From: Candidatus Iainarchaeum sp.
GTDB lineage: Archaea; Iainarchaeota; Iainarchaeia; Iainarchaeales; UBA10219
Assembly: GCA_018304425.1 (NCBI GenBank)
Contig: JAGVWE010000002.1
Span: forward strand, 310,001 to 374,000
Length of the DNA stretch: 64,000 nt
Reading direction: 5' to 3'
Below, one piece after another: positions 41,018 through 49,007 of the stretch; position 1 is the first letter of the stretch, and every line of letters begins with the position of its first letter. The notes beneath the pieces were generated by a model. It searched no databases. It saw only the letters and a program-made list of their open reading frames with translations, and was not told the DNA's origin. Both the position numbers and the translations under genes were made by a program.

Positions 41018-41524
41018 ATGAAGCTCGTGAGCCAGGGAAAGCGGCCGCTGCTGGCCATCCTCATCGTGGTCGCGTTTTTGGTGTTCGTGGCGGTCTTCGT
41101 GAAAATGAACCAGCTGCCCTCCAACGAACCGCACATCGCCAGTGACGGCACGTGCTTGTACGAGCAAAAACTGGACTTCATTGAAACGGTTTTGCCGTTG
41201 CTGGCCAGCCTCGGAATCATGATTGGGGCGTTGACGTATTACTTCATGCACCAGAAAGTGGAGAGCAAGGAAAAGAGCCTGAAAGCCAACACGGACATCC
41301 TGCTGCGGTTCCTGAACAAGGACGAACGGGCCATCGTGAACCGCTTGATTGAAGAACAGGGCAAGGTGCTGCAGTCGGAACTGACGCGGCTGCCCGGCAT
41401 GGGAAAGGTCAAGGCGCATAGAATCGTGCAACGGCTCATTGACCGGAGGGTCATTGAAACCGAGGAACACGGGAAAACGAACATCGTGCGGTTCACGAAA
41501 GAGATACGGGAAGGCCTGCTGTAA
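41018..41524 (+). CDS. Membrane-bound winged-helix regulator (divergent)
   Basis: A 168-residue protein: membrane helix near residues 10-30, a short outward loop with one Cys (GTCLYEQ), a second helix (VLPLLASLGIMIGALTYYF), and a cytoplasmic winged helix (LNKDERAIVNRLIEEQGKVLQSEL...HRIVQRLIDRRVIETEE). Divergent from the Cys-rich operon and so its likely regulator; the looped Cys could sense outside metal or redox. Same layout as the protein at 34323-34799. GGAGGG lies seven bases before the ATG. Confidence 0.82.
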   Translation: MKLVSQGKRPLLAILIVVAFLVFVAVFVKMNQLPSNEPHIASDGTCLYEQKLDFIETVLPLLASLGIMIGALTYYFMHQKVESKEKSLKANTDILLRFLNKDERAIVNRLIEEQGKVLQSELTRLPGMGKVKAHRIVQRLIDRRVIETEEHGKTNIVRFTKEIREGLL

Positions 41525-41730
41525 TGTGCCTCGCCGCCCCGGCCCGAGTGGTTGCTGTTTCAAGGGAACGGGCTGTGCTCGAGCAGGCGGGTAAACGCTT
41601 GGAGGCCGGCATCGCCGTGGAAGGGCTGGGAAAAGGCGACTGGGTGCTGGTACAACAAGGCCTGGTCGTGGAAGTAATCAGTGAAGCCGAGGCCCGCGAG
41701 GCCCTCAAGGCCTTCAGCGAAGGGCGTTGA
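41524..41730 (+). CDS. hypC: Hydrogenase maturation protein HypC
   Basis: A 68-residue HypC/HupF chaperone: the start MCLAAPARVV has the required Cys2, and the rest (GIAVEGLGKGDWVLVQQGLVVEVI) forms the small OB-like barrel. HypC works with HypD to build the Fe(CN)2CO centre and holds the immature large subunit. ATG overlaps the stop of the regulator (TAATG), so the two are translationally coupled. It supports that the [NiFe] genes nearby are functional. Confidence 0.92.
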   Translation: MCLAAPARVVAVSRERAVLEQAGKRLEAGIAVEGLGKGDWVLVQQGLVVEVISEAEAREALKAFSEGR

Positions 41731-42439
41731 CGGTTTCCAGGTTGGCCGACGAGTATTTTTGGAGGGCGGCGGCCTGCGCGAATGACAGCCGTTCAACCGC
41801 CGTGCCCCAGTGGAAGGAAACCAGGTCGCCTAGTTTGGGCTGCTCGACAAAGGGGTTTTCGACTTCCCGAATGCAGGGCTCAAAGGAAAACCTTCCCCCT
41901 TCTTCCACGAGCCGCTTGGCCGCCAACGTCAAGCGCTGGCCCTGGCAGCCCAGGACCTTGCCGGCCAGGGGCAGGCACTTGCCCAGGTTCCCGATGATTT
42001 TCTCGACTTTGGGCGTGATGAAATTGATGTGGAGGACGTGAAACGAGTGGTGCGCGTTAAAGGAGGATTTCATGCCAGCAACCTTGGCATTGGCCTTTGA
42101 GGCTGGCAAGCCGGCTGCGACCAGGCCCGTGGAGAGCGCGGCCTGAAAGGCCTCAAAGGAGATGGAGTCCAGCAACTCGTTGCCGAGCCAGTAGGCTTCG
42201 ATAACGCGCTCGTCGAAGCGGTCGAGGCGGTTGGCGGAGGCGATGAGGTCGAGGTAGAGGTTGAGGCCGGTGAAGCCCGAGAGGAGTTCCCGGATTCCAG
42301 GGGCTCGTTCTTGGGTGGGGTGGGAGACGAAGTCCTTGAAGGCGTGGAACGCGTTTTCCGGGCCGCAGTAATTCAAGCGGTTGGTGGCATAACTGTATTT
42401 GCAGGCCCGCACCAGGCCCTCAAACGTGCCAGTCGGCAA
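41714..42439 (-). CDS. DUF6390-like hydrogenase-associated protein
   Basis: A 241-residue soluble protein. The N-terminus ACKYSYATNRLNYCGPENA, and SFNAHHSFHVLHINFITPK near the middle, resemble the DUF6390 family, found next to hydrogenase genes; its role is unknown but the His-rich HHSFHVLHIN segment and YCGPE are striking. Overlaps the convergent hypC end by 17 bases and the DMT gene by 20 bases. Confidence 0.62.
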   Translation of the reverse strand: MPTGTFEGLVRACKYSYATNRLNYCGPENAFHAFKDFVSHPTQERAPGIRELLSGFTGLNLYLDLIASANRLDRFDERVIEAYWLGNELLDSISFEAFQAALSTGLVAAGLPASKANAKVAGMKSSFNAHHSFHVLHINFITPKVEKIIGNLGKCLPLAGKVLGCQGQRLTLAAKRLVEEGGRFSFEPCIREVENPFVEQPKLGDLVSFHWGTAVERLSFAQAAALQKYSSANLETVNALR

Positions 42440-43349
42440 GGGATTTCACTTCGCGGGGCTTGAAAAACGGGGCAACCCAGTGGCAGCCGAACAACAAGGC
42501 AATGCCTGCTACGATAAGGAAAAACCCGATGCCCTCGTTGAAGGAAACGGGTTTGTTGAGGAAGAGCACGGAAAGCAGGGCAGTAATGGGAAGGCCGATT
42601 AGCAGGACGGACGTTGCAACGGAAGCCCTTGCCTCCCGCAAGCCAATGAACCAAAACCATTGGTAGAGGAACAGGAAGGCCGCACCCAAGAGACTCCACT
42701 GGAGCTGGACCGGGGTCACTTCAGCAAAGAATTTAACGCGGTCGGTTGCGGCAAGGAACGCCAGCATGAAGAGGCTTCCAAAAAACATGCGGGCAAAGGC
42801 CACGACGCGGGGGGAAAGCCGGCATGAGTTCAGGGCCTGCTTGGCGAGGATGTTTTCCACCGACCAAAAGAGCACGGCAACCAAGATGAGCGCGTCATAA
42901 AAGGTGAAGCCCTTGACGTTGATGCCGAACAACAAGACGTTGCCTGCCAGCAAAAGACCGGCTGCGGCGAGGAACCTTCGGCTGATTTGCTCTTTGAGAA
43001 AAAACCAGGCCAGTAGGGCCACCCAAATGAAGAGGGTCTTGTGGAGAAAGGCCGCGTTCACGGCCGGCGTGAGCTTCAAGGCGTAAAAGTAGAGGAGGAA
43101 CGGGATGCTGCCGCCGACCACGCCTATTGCGAGGAGTTGCATCCACTGGCGCCTGGAAAAGGCCCGGAAAGCGCTGAACTCCTTAAGCAAAAACAAGGCG
43201 GCGAGAAAGGCAAGGGCCACCAGGGAATTCTTTAAAACCGTGAACACGAATGGATCGGATTCCGCGACCGCAAACTTGTTGAGGAAGATGGAGAACCCGC
43301 TTACAACGCCAGTCAAGGCGGCAAACCAAACGCCTTTATTCTCGTCCAC
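42420..43349 (-). CDS. EamA/DMT-family transporter
   Basis: A 309-residue drug/metabolite transporter with ten predicted membrane helices in two EamA repeats: FAALTGVVSGFSIFLNKFAV...LYFYALKLTPAVNAAFLHKT and FTFYDALILVAVLFWSVENIL...SVATSVLLIGLPITALLSVL. Substrate unknown. GTG start at 43349 directly before the first helix; upstream open frame shows no homology. It sits within the hydrogenase cluster. Confidence 0.85.
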   Translation of the reverse strand: MDENKGVWFAALTGVVSGFSIFLNKFAVAESDPFVFTVLKNSLVALAFLAALFLLKEFSAFRAFSRRQWMQLLAIGVVGGSIPFLLYFYALKLTPAVNAAFLHKTLFIWVALLAWFFLKEQISRRFLAAAGLLLAGNVLLFGINVKGFTFYDALILVAVLFWSVENILAKQALNSCRLSPRVVAFARMFFGSLFMLAFLAATDRVKFFAEVTPVQLQWSLLGAAFLFLYQWFWFIGLREARASVATSVLLIGLPITALLSVLFLNKPVSFNEGIGFFLIVAGIALLFGCHWVAPFFKPREVKSLADWHV

Positions 43350-43362
43350 GCAAGGGTTTACC

Positions 43363-43773
43363 GTGGAAGAGGTTAAAAAACAAGGCGGGAAACGGAAAAT
43401 CCTGGTGTTCGGCAACCCCTGGGTGGAACGGGATGCGCTGCCCTTGAAACTGTTGCCAAGGCTGCGGAAGGCATTCCCGGAAATCGAGTTCAAGGAAATG
43501 GTGCCCGAAGAAGACCTCCAAGCAGAGGGCCGGAAGCTGTTCATTCTGGACGTGGTGCAGGGCCTCCGGAAAGCCGAAGTCATCGAAGACCTGGCTCGGC
43601 TGCAGACCGTGAAACGGGTTTCCCTGCACTTCTTTGACCTGGCGCACAACCTTCAACTGCTGAAGGCCACCGACCTGATTGATTCGGCGAAAATCTTCGG
43701 CGTGCCCATGGGCCTTGAGGAAGCAACGGCCTTCCGGCAGGTTTCGGCCCTGATTAAAGCCAGTTTACCTTGA
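43363..43773 (+). CDS. Hydrogenase maturation protease
   Basis: A 136-residue HycI/HybD-type endopeptidase that removes the C-terminal peptide of the large subunit after nickel insertion. Family features: ILVFGNPWVERDALP (Ni-binding Glu), FILDVVQG and LHFFDLAHN (Asp and His ligands). GTG start at 43363 places four residues before the core. It is convergent with the large-subunit gene, overlapping its 3' end by 20 bases. Confidence 0.87.
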   Translation: MEEVKKQGGKRKILVFGNPWVERDALPLKLLPRLRKAFPEIEFKEMVPEEDLQAEGRKLFILDVVQGLRKAEVIEDLARLQTVKRVSLHFFDLAHNLQLLKATDLIDSAKIFGVPMGLEEATAFRQVSALIKASLP

Positions 43774-45040
43774 GGAAGTGGGTGGCACAACTCATGCAGG
43801 GGTCATAGGCGCGGATGAGCTTCTCGAGCGCGTACGCGATTTCCTCTTTCGGCTGGCCCAAGAGTTTTGGCAGGAAATCCCCGATGTCCCGCTCCATGTT
43901 GATCTGGTTTTGCGCGGAAGGAATGACCAGGTTGCCCCACACCACGTTGCCGGCCTTATCAAGTTCCAAGAGATAATAGAGGATGCCCCTCGGGGCCTCA
44001 ATGACGCCGATGCCTTCCCCGGCCCTGGGCGCTAGGCGGGGCACGGGTTCCTTCCTGAAGTCCGTCGACTCCAGGATTTCAACGGCCGAATCCAGGCAAT
44101 GCAAAACCTCGATGGCCTGCGCCAAATTGTTGTGGAAGACGTTTTTCGAGGGAAACAACTTCAAGGAATCGGAAGCAGAAGCCCTCGTGTCCCGATGGAG
44201 CTTGCCGCGGTTGAGGTTCATCCGGGCCAGGGCGCCCACCTTATAGGGCTGGCCCTCGAACTGGAAACCCGTGGCATTCGAGTAGGGAATGATGACCCGG
44301 TTCAAGTGGTTCCAGAAATGCTTTTCCGGCACGCAAACGCCTCTCGAGTCCATGATTTCGCCTTCCAGGAAGTCATAGTTCTGGGTCACCAGGGCCACGT
44401 AATTGCTTTCCGATAGAAAGGTTTCCGGCCACTCGGCATAGACCTTGATCAAATCGAGCACGGCGGGGCGAACGGCTTTGAGCTTGGCGAGAACGGCGGC
44501 GGATTGTTCCCGGGTTGGAACGTTGGCAAAGCCCCCAACCATCTGAATGGTGCCATGGATGGCCCGGCCCGAAACCAACGTTGAAAGGGCGTTGCCGGCT
44601 GCCTTGACCTCGAACGCGGTTTTGACCAGGGCTGGATTGGAATCAGCCAACTCCAAGACCGAGTCAATGCCCAACACATCCGGCAACGAGAAAAAGTAGA
44701 GGTGCAGGGCATGGTCGCGAATCATCAAGCCGGCCAGGGCCAGGCGGCGGAGCAACGTGGTTTGCGGGCTGGGATCGAAGTGCAGCGCGTTTTCAACGGC
44801 TTCAATGCAACAGGTCAGGTGCGCGATGCTGCACGTGCCACAGATGCGGGAAACCAGCTGTGGCATGGAGGCAAAGGGCTTGCCGCGGATGGCCTGGGTG
44901 TAGAACCGCTTGTTCTCGCTTATTTTCAGCTTCACGTCCATGACCTGGCCGCCGCGCACCACGATGTCCAGGTTGGTGTGGCCCTCGATTTTCGCGACGT
45001 TCTCAATCGAAAGGTCCAGGTCGCCGTGTGAACCGTGCAT
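43754..45040 (-). CDS. [NiFe] hydrogenase large subunit
   Basis: A 428-residue catalytic subunit. L1 motif RICGTCSIAH near residue 64 and L2 motif DPCMSCATH at the end supply the four Cys ligands. The seven residues after the L2 His (FLKVNWL) are the peptide removed by maturation, so it needs the adjacent protease. The ENVAKIEGH start is typical of soluble group 3-like enzymes (MvhA/HydA/FrhA type). Start overlaps the small-subunit stop as ATGA; no diaphorase or membrane subunit is seen nearby. Confidence 0.93.
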   Translation of the reverse strand: MHGSHGDLDLSIENVAKIEGHTNLDIVVRGGQVMDVKLKISENKRFYTQAIRGKPFASMPQLVSRICGTCSIAHLTCCIEAVENALHFDPSPQTTLLRRLALAGLMIRDHALHLYFFSLPDVLGIDSVLELADSNPALVKTAFEVKAAGNALSTLVSGRAIHGTIQMVGGFANVPTREQSAAVLAKLKAVRPAVLDLIKVYAEWPETFLSESNYVALVTQNYDFLEGEIMDSRGVCVPEKHFWNHLNRVIIPYSNATGFQFEGQPYKVGALARMNLNRGKLHRDTRASASDSLKLFPSKNVFHNNLAQAIEVLHCLDSAVEILESTDFRKEPVPRLAPRAGEGIGVIEAPRGILYYLLELDKAGNVVWGNLVIPSAQNQINMERDIGDFLPKLLGQPKEEIAYALEKLIRAYDPCMSCATHFLKVNWL

Positions 45041-45534
45041 CAGCCCACCTCCATTTGGGCGATGTATTTCTCCACGACCTGGACGAAACCGGTCTCCAGC
45101 ATGGGACAACCAGGCACCTGCTCATCCACTTTAACGACTTCGGTCGGGGCCTTCATGCGCTCGAACTGGCCGAGCTTCTGCACGAGCGGCTGGATTTCCT
45201 TTTTCAGCCCGTCCGGAAAGTTGTTGCGCTGTGCGCTCGGCAAGCCGTTTATGGCACAGGTGCCGATGGCGACAACGACTTTCGAGTTGGCCCGGATTTC
45301 CCTGAGCTTGGCTTCCTCGGCTGGCGCGGAAATCGCGCCCTCCACGAAGGCAAGGTCCAGGTTGGAGGCGTCGTTCTTGGAGCGCAGGGTGCGCGCGTAA
45401 ACGATGTCTATCTTGTCCTTCCACTCGAAGAACTTGTAGTTGAGGGCTTCCAAGAGCGTGATGACGCAGCCCTCGTCTCCAGTGAACGAGAAAATGCCGA
45501 CGCGGAGCTTTTTTGGGGCGGCCACGAAAACCAA
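45040..45534 (-). CDS. [NiFe] hydrogenase small subunit (single cluster)
   Basis: A 164-residue subunit carrying only the proximal iron-sulfur site, as in group 3/4 small subunits: FTGDEGCVITLLEAL, VEGAIS, GTCAINGLPS and VPGCPM. The usual first Cys (GCxGC) is Asp here (GDEGC), leaving three Cys and one Asp. Asp can ligate a [4Fe-4S] cluster in some ferredoxins. Starts at TTG; a GTG three codons later is possible. A CTATTTAAGG box lies about 25 bases upstream. Confidence 0.88.
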   Translation of the reverse strand: MVFVAAPKKLRVGIFSFTGDEGCVITLLEALNYKFFEWKDKIDIVYARTLRSKNDASNLDLAFVEGAISAPAEEAKLREIRANSKVVVAIGTCAINGLPSAQRNNFPDGLKKEIQPLVQKLGQFERMKAPTEVVKVDEQVPGCPMLETGFVQVVEKYIAQMEVG

Positions 45535-45565
45535 TAGAAGTATTCAGCGAAGAGCTATTTAAGGG

Positions 45566-45712
45566 TTAGCAGAACTCGCACACGCTTTTGCCGCCGGGCT
45601 GGTCGCCCCAGTCGAATTTGGACACGCAGGCCGGGCTGCAAAAGTCCTTGCCGTTCTTGCGAATGGAGTTCGCTGGCAAGGGGTTGTTGCATTGCGCGCA
45701 GGTGCTTGGCAT
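45566..45712 (-). CDS. 48-residue zinc-ribbon protein
   Basis: Small Cys4+ protein: STCAQCNNPL, DFCSPACVSKF and the end VCEFC, giving three CxxC or CxxxC pairs. This is like zinc-knuckle peptides with CSxxC that resemble TRASH/YHS domains. It is too short for most gene callers. ATG at 45712 is about 28 bases from an ATTAATAA box, so leaderless. Role unknown; metal binding likely. Confidence 0.65.
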   Translation of the reverse strand: MPSTCAQCNNPLPANSIRKNGKDFCSPACVSKFDWGDQPGGKSVCEFC

Positions 45713-45735
45713 ACCATCCTATGAAGGGCAAGGAA

Positions 45736-45743
45736 ATTAATAA
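45736..45743 (-). promoter_or_regulatory. TATA-like box of the zinc-ribbon gene
   Basis: ATTAATAA, centred about 28 bases from the ATG at 45712; no ribosome-binding site follows. Confidence 0.45.
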
Positions 45744-45754
45744 GGCTTTCGCGT

Positions 45755-46300
45755 TCACGGAACTGGCTTGACCACCAGGGTGCCGCGCATGTCGGAATGG
45801 CCAGAACCACAGGAGACGTTGCAGTAGAATGGGAAGTGACCGGCCTTGTCCGCCTTGAACTCAGCTACCGTGGTTTTGCCGGGTTCAAGCTTTTGGGAGA
45901 CGCCGAAAGCCGGGATGGCCAGACCGTGCACCCCGTCCTGGGTGGAAACCACGAGCCGAACCCATTCCCCTTGGTTGACTTCAATGGTGCTGGGCTCAAA
46001 GCCCCAGTTGAAGGCGCGCACCAGGACTTCCACGGGCACGGCCTCCGATGAAACGGGTGCCTGGGAAGGCGGGGACTCGGGCGCGGGCAAGGACACGGGC
46101 AGGGGTTCCAGAGCAGGCGCGGGAGAAGGTAAAGGAACTGGTGTTGGTGGTACCACGGGAAGCCGAACGCTGGCTTCGGGTTCCGGGGGGAACGAGGGCG
46201 GCTCCTGCACGGGAACCGGCTGGCGTTGGGGCTGGAGGCAACCCGTGAACGCAAGCAAGACAAGTCCTGCTAGGCAGGCAAACCGAAGAATGCTCCCCAT
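45755..46300 (-). CDS. CuA-type cupredoxin lipoprotein
   Basis: A 181-residue lipoprotein (lipobox AFTGC), with a Pro-rich stalk of about 70 residues and a C-terminal cupredoxin domain. The copper loop is YCNVSCGSGHSDMRG, i.e. C-x3-C-x3-H-x2-M, and an upstream His lies in QDGVHGLAIP: the full binuclear CuA ligand set of COX2 and nitrous oxide reductase. No oxidase gene is in view, so it may be an electron carrier or copper store. ATG set by the TTTAAAA box 27 bases upstream. Confidence 0.88.
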   Translation of the reverse strand: MGSILRFACLAGLVLLAFTGCLQPQRQPVPVQEPPSFPPEPEASVRLPVVPPTPVPLPSPAPALEPLPVSLPAPESPPSQAPVSSEAVPVEVLVRAFNWGFEPSTIEVNQGEWVRLVVSTQDGVHGLAIPAFGVSQKLEPGKTTVAEFKADKAGHFPFYCNVSCGSGHSDMRGTLVVKPVP

Positions 46301-46321
46301 GCAGAGTTGGAACGGCAAAAC

Positions 46322-46332
46322 GGATTTAAAAC
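46322..46332 (-). promoter_or_regulatory. TATA box of the CuA lipoprotein gene
   Basis: GGATTTAAAAC on the plus strand, centre about 27 bases from the ATG at 46300. It overlaps the last codons of the preceding ABC ATPase gene. Confidence 0.5.
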
Positions 46333-47102
46333 TTTGCCAGGGACAAGGCCTTGGAGGCTTCCACGAGCTGGCGGGTGTAGGCCTGGCTGGGGCGGGAGAA
46401 GAGTTGGCGGGTAGAACCGGCTTCCACGACCCTTCCATCCTTCAAGACCAGGGCCTGCCCGCACACGGCTTTGACGACGCGCAGGTCATGGGAGATGAAC
46501 AAGTAGGAGAGGCCGAACTGTTTTTGCAGGCGCTGGAGCAAGGAAAGGAGCTGGGCCTGCACCGAGACATCGAGCCCGGAAGTCGGCTCGTCCAAGACCA
46601 AGAGCCTGGGTTGGAGGGAAAGGGCACGGGCAATGCATAAACGCTGGCGTTGGCCGCCCGAAAACTCGTGGGGAAAGCGGAACAAGCCGGAGTCATCCAA
46701 GCCAACCAGGGCCAGGAGTTCGGAGGCCTTGGCACGGGCTTCGCCGGACTGGATCAAGCCGAAGTTGAGGAGTGGCTCGGAGAGCAACTGGTGGACGGGC
46801 ATGCGCGGGTTCAAGGCGGAAAAGGGGTCCTGGAAAACGATTTGAAGCCAGCGGCGCTGCGCGCGCATGCCGTGAAAGTCGAGGTCCAAGAGGTTTGTGC
46901 CGTTGAAGCGGATGCTGCCGGCATCCGGTTCGAGGAGGCGCAGGACCAGCCGGGCCAGGGTGGACTTGCCGCTCCCGGACTCGCCAACCAGGCCCAGCGC
47001 GGTGCCGGCTTCAAGGGAAAACGAGACCCCATTCACGGCATGGACTGCCTTCCCCGAATCCCGGAAGGACTTGCACAGGTTTCTCACTTCCAGCAACGCC
47101 AT
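46326..47102 (-). CDS. Oligopeptide ABC transporter ATP-binding protein (OppF/DppF type)
   Basis: A 258-residue ABC ATPase: Walker A GESGSGKST, Q-loop IVFQDPFSALNPRM, signature FSGGQRQRLCIARA, Walker B LLVLDEPTSGLD, His switch ISHDLR. Opp/Dpp ATPases work as DppD-DppF pairs. It ends the five-gene operon (binding protein, two permeases, two ATPases). The OppD/F C-terminal extension with an iron-sulfur site is absent. Confidence 0.92.
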   Translation of the reverse strand: MALLEVRNLCKSFRDSGKAVHAVNGVSFSLEAGTALGLVGESGSGKSTLARLVLRLLEPDAGSIRFNGTNLLDLDFHGMRAQRRWLQIVFQDPFSALNPRMPVHQLLSEPLLNFGLIQSGEARAKASELLALVGLDDSGLFRFPHEFSGGQRQRLCIARALSLQPRLLVLDEPTSGLDVSVQAQLLSLLQRLQKQFGLSYLFISHDLRVVKAVCGQALVLKDGRVVEAGSTRQLFSRPSQAYTRQLVEASKALSLAKF

Positions 47103-47106
47103 GGTC

Positions 47107-47889
47107 TCACCGCAGGACGGCCTCCAAGAGGGCCCTCGTATATGGATGCCGGGGCTTCGAGAAAACGGTTTGCGTTTTTCCCTGTTCGACGATTTCGCCT
47201 TGCCGCAAAACGGCCACTCTTGAGCAATGCCGGGAAACGATGCCCAGGTCGTGGGAGATGAAGAGCACGGAGAGGTCGAACTGCCTTCGCAGCGAGGCCA
47301 GCAGGGAAAGGATTTCGGCTTGAACGGTTACGTCCAAGGCAGAAGTGGGTTCATCGGCAATCAAGAGTTTTGGCTTGCAGGACAAGGCCATGGCAATCAT
47401 GGCCTTTTGCCGCATGCCGCCGGAGAGCTGGTGGGGAAAGGCTTGAAAGACTTGCCGAGGACGAGGCATGTGAACTGCTTCCAACAGGGAGAGGACTTCC
47501 TGGCGCGCTTCCCATGGGGAGAGGCCCCTGTGGTAGAGAAGGGGTTCGGAAAGCTGTTCTCCCACGGAAAGAACCGGGTTGAAGGCGGTGAGCGGCTCCT
47601 GGAAGACCATGGCCAGTTGATGGCCCCTTATTTTTTGGCGCCGGGTTTCGGGCAGGGTTCGAAGGTCTTCGCCCGCAAAAAAGATCTCCCCCGAAGTGAT
47701 GCGGGCGGAGGGGTCCAGCAAGCCGAGGATGGCCAAGGCGGTAACGGTTTTGCCGCTGCCGGACTCGCCGACCAAGCCCATGCACTCGTTTTCGTGCACG
47801 TCAAAGGAAACCCGGCGCACGGCCTGCAACGGCAAGCCGGGGAACTCGACGGAGAGGCCTTTCACGGAGAGGAGCGGGACTTGCTTCAT
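47107..47889 (-). CDS. Oligopeptide ABC transporter ATP-binding protein (OppD/DppD type)
   Basis: A 260-residue ABC ATPase: Walker A GESGSGKTV, signature LSGGMRQKAMIAMAL, Walker B LLIADEPTSALD, ISHDLG. Partner of the next gene. Start overlaps the permease stop as ATGA. As with the partner, the C-terminal extension is short. Confidence 0.92.
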   Translation of the reverse strand: MKQVPLLSVKGLSVEFPGLPLQAVRRVSFDVHENECMGLVGESGSGKTVTALAILGLLDPSARITSGEIFFAGEDLRTLPETRRQKIRGHQLAMVFQEPLTAFNPVLSVGEQLSEPLLYHRGLSPWEARQEVLSLLEAVHMPRPRQVFQAFPHQLSGGMRQKAMIAMALSCKPKLLIADEPTSALDVTVQAEILSLLASLRRQFDLSVLFISHDLGIVSRHCSRVAVLRQGEIVEQGKTQTVFSKPRHPYTRALLEAVLR

Positions 47890-49007
47890 GGGCCTCGCCT
47901 CCGTTTGGGGTCAAGGGCTTCCCGCAGTCCCTCGGCCACGAAGTTGAAGGACAACACGGTGAGGAAAAGCATGAAGCCCGGAAAGAACGCCTGCCAAGGC
48001 GAGGTGCGCAGGTAGCTCAAGCCATTCGACAACATGTTGCCCCAGGAAGCCGTGGGCGGCTGCACGCCCAAGCCAAGAAAGCTGAGGCCGGACTCGAGCA
48101 GGATGGCCCCTGCCAGGAAGAGCGTGGCCTGCACGATGATGGGGGCCAAGGCGTTGGGCAGGATGTGCCTGAAAATGATTTGGGTCTGGGTACAGCCAAT
48201 GGCCTTGGCCGCTTCCACGAATTCGCGTTGCCGGAGGGAAAGGACTTCCGCGCGAACCAGCCGGGCAGGGGAAGGCCAGCTGAGCACGCCAATCAAGAGG
48301 ATGGTGCTCGCAAGGTTGGCGCCGGTCAAGGCCACAAAGGTCAGGAGCAGCATCATACCGGGCAGGCTCATCCAGACGTCGGCCAAGCGCATGATTACCG
48401 AATCGAGGAAGCCGCCATAGTAACCGGCCAGGCAGCCGAGCAGTACACCCAGGGAAAGGGCGATGACCACGGCAAGGAAGCCAACGGAAAGCGAGATGCG
48501 GGAGGCGTAGAGGACGCGGGCGAACACGTCGCGACCGAATTCGTCGGAGCCGAATAAATGGGTTGGAGAGGGCGGCTGGTTTTCGCTGCTGAAAAGAACC
48601 AGTTCAAAAACCTTGTTCTCGTGCACGACCTCAAAGCGCTGGACGAAGCTGTTGACGGATTCGAGGTTTTCCAGGCCGATGGCTGCAAGCCTTTGCCGAA
48701 GCAGCCTGAAACCGGCAAACGGCAGGGGAAAGGCCTTGCCTGGAACGGCAAGCGCGTCCGAGAGCACGGGGAACTCGGCCAACAACGCGCTGCCATCCAG
48801 GGCGCAAGCGGCTCGCCTGCTCGTTTCCCTGAACAAGACAGATTTTTCCGTGATGCGGAGTTCGTCGGGGTCCGGAACCACGGCGTGGCCCAAGGCGTCA
48901 TTCAAGAAGGTGAAACCTGCCAATAGGTACAAGAGGCAGAGGAGGGCCAGGCCGCAGACGGCCAAGCGGTTGCCTAAAAAGTAATGCAGGGCGTCAGGGT
49001 TGCTCAT
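47886..49007 (-). CDS. Oligopeptide ABC transporter permease (OppC/DppC type)
   Basis: A 373-residue permease with six membrane helices and the EAA-type loop AAKAIGCTQTQIIFRHILPN. The usual GTDEFGRD motif is present as FGSDEFGRDVFARVLY. Between the first helix and that motif is an extra insert of about 110 residues, making it longer than the typical 280-300. It overlaps the DppB gene by 14 bases. Confidence 0.9.
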   Translation of the reverse strand: MSNPDALHYFLGNRLAVCGLALLCLLYLLAGFTFLNDALGHAVVPDPDELRITEKSVLFRETSRRAACALDGSALLAEFPVLSDALAVPGKAFPLPFAGFRLLRQRLAAIGLENLESVNSFVQRFEVVHENKVFELVLFSSENQPPSPTHLFGSDEFGRDVFARVLYASRISLSVGFLAVVIALSLGVLLGCLAGYYGGFLDSVIMRLADVWMSLPGMMLLLTFVALTGANLASTILLIGVLSWPSPARLVRAEVLSLRQREFVEAAKAIGCTQTQIIFRHILPNALAPIIVQATLFLAGAILLESGLSFLGLGVQPPTASWGNMLSNGLSYLRTSPWQAFFPGFMLFLTVLSFNFVAEGLREALDPKRRRGP

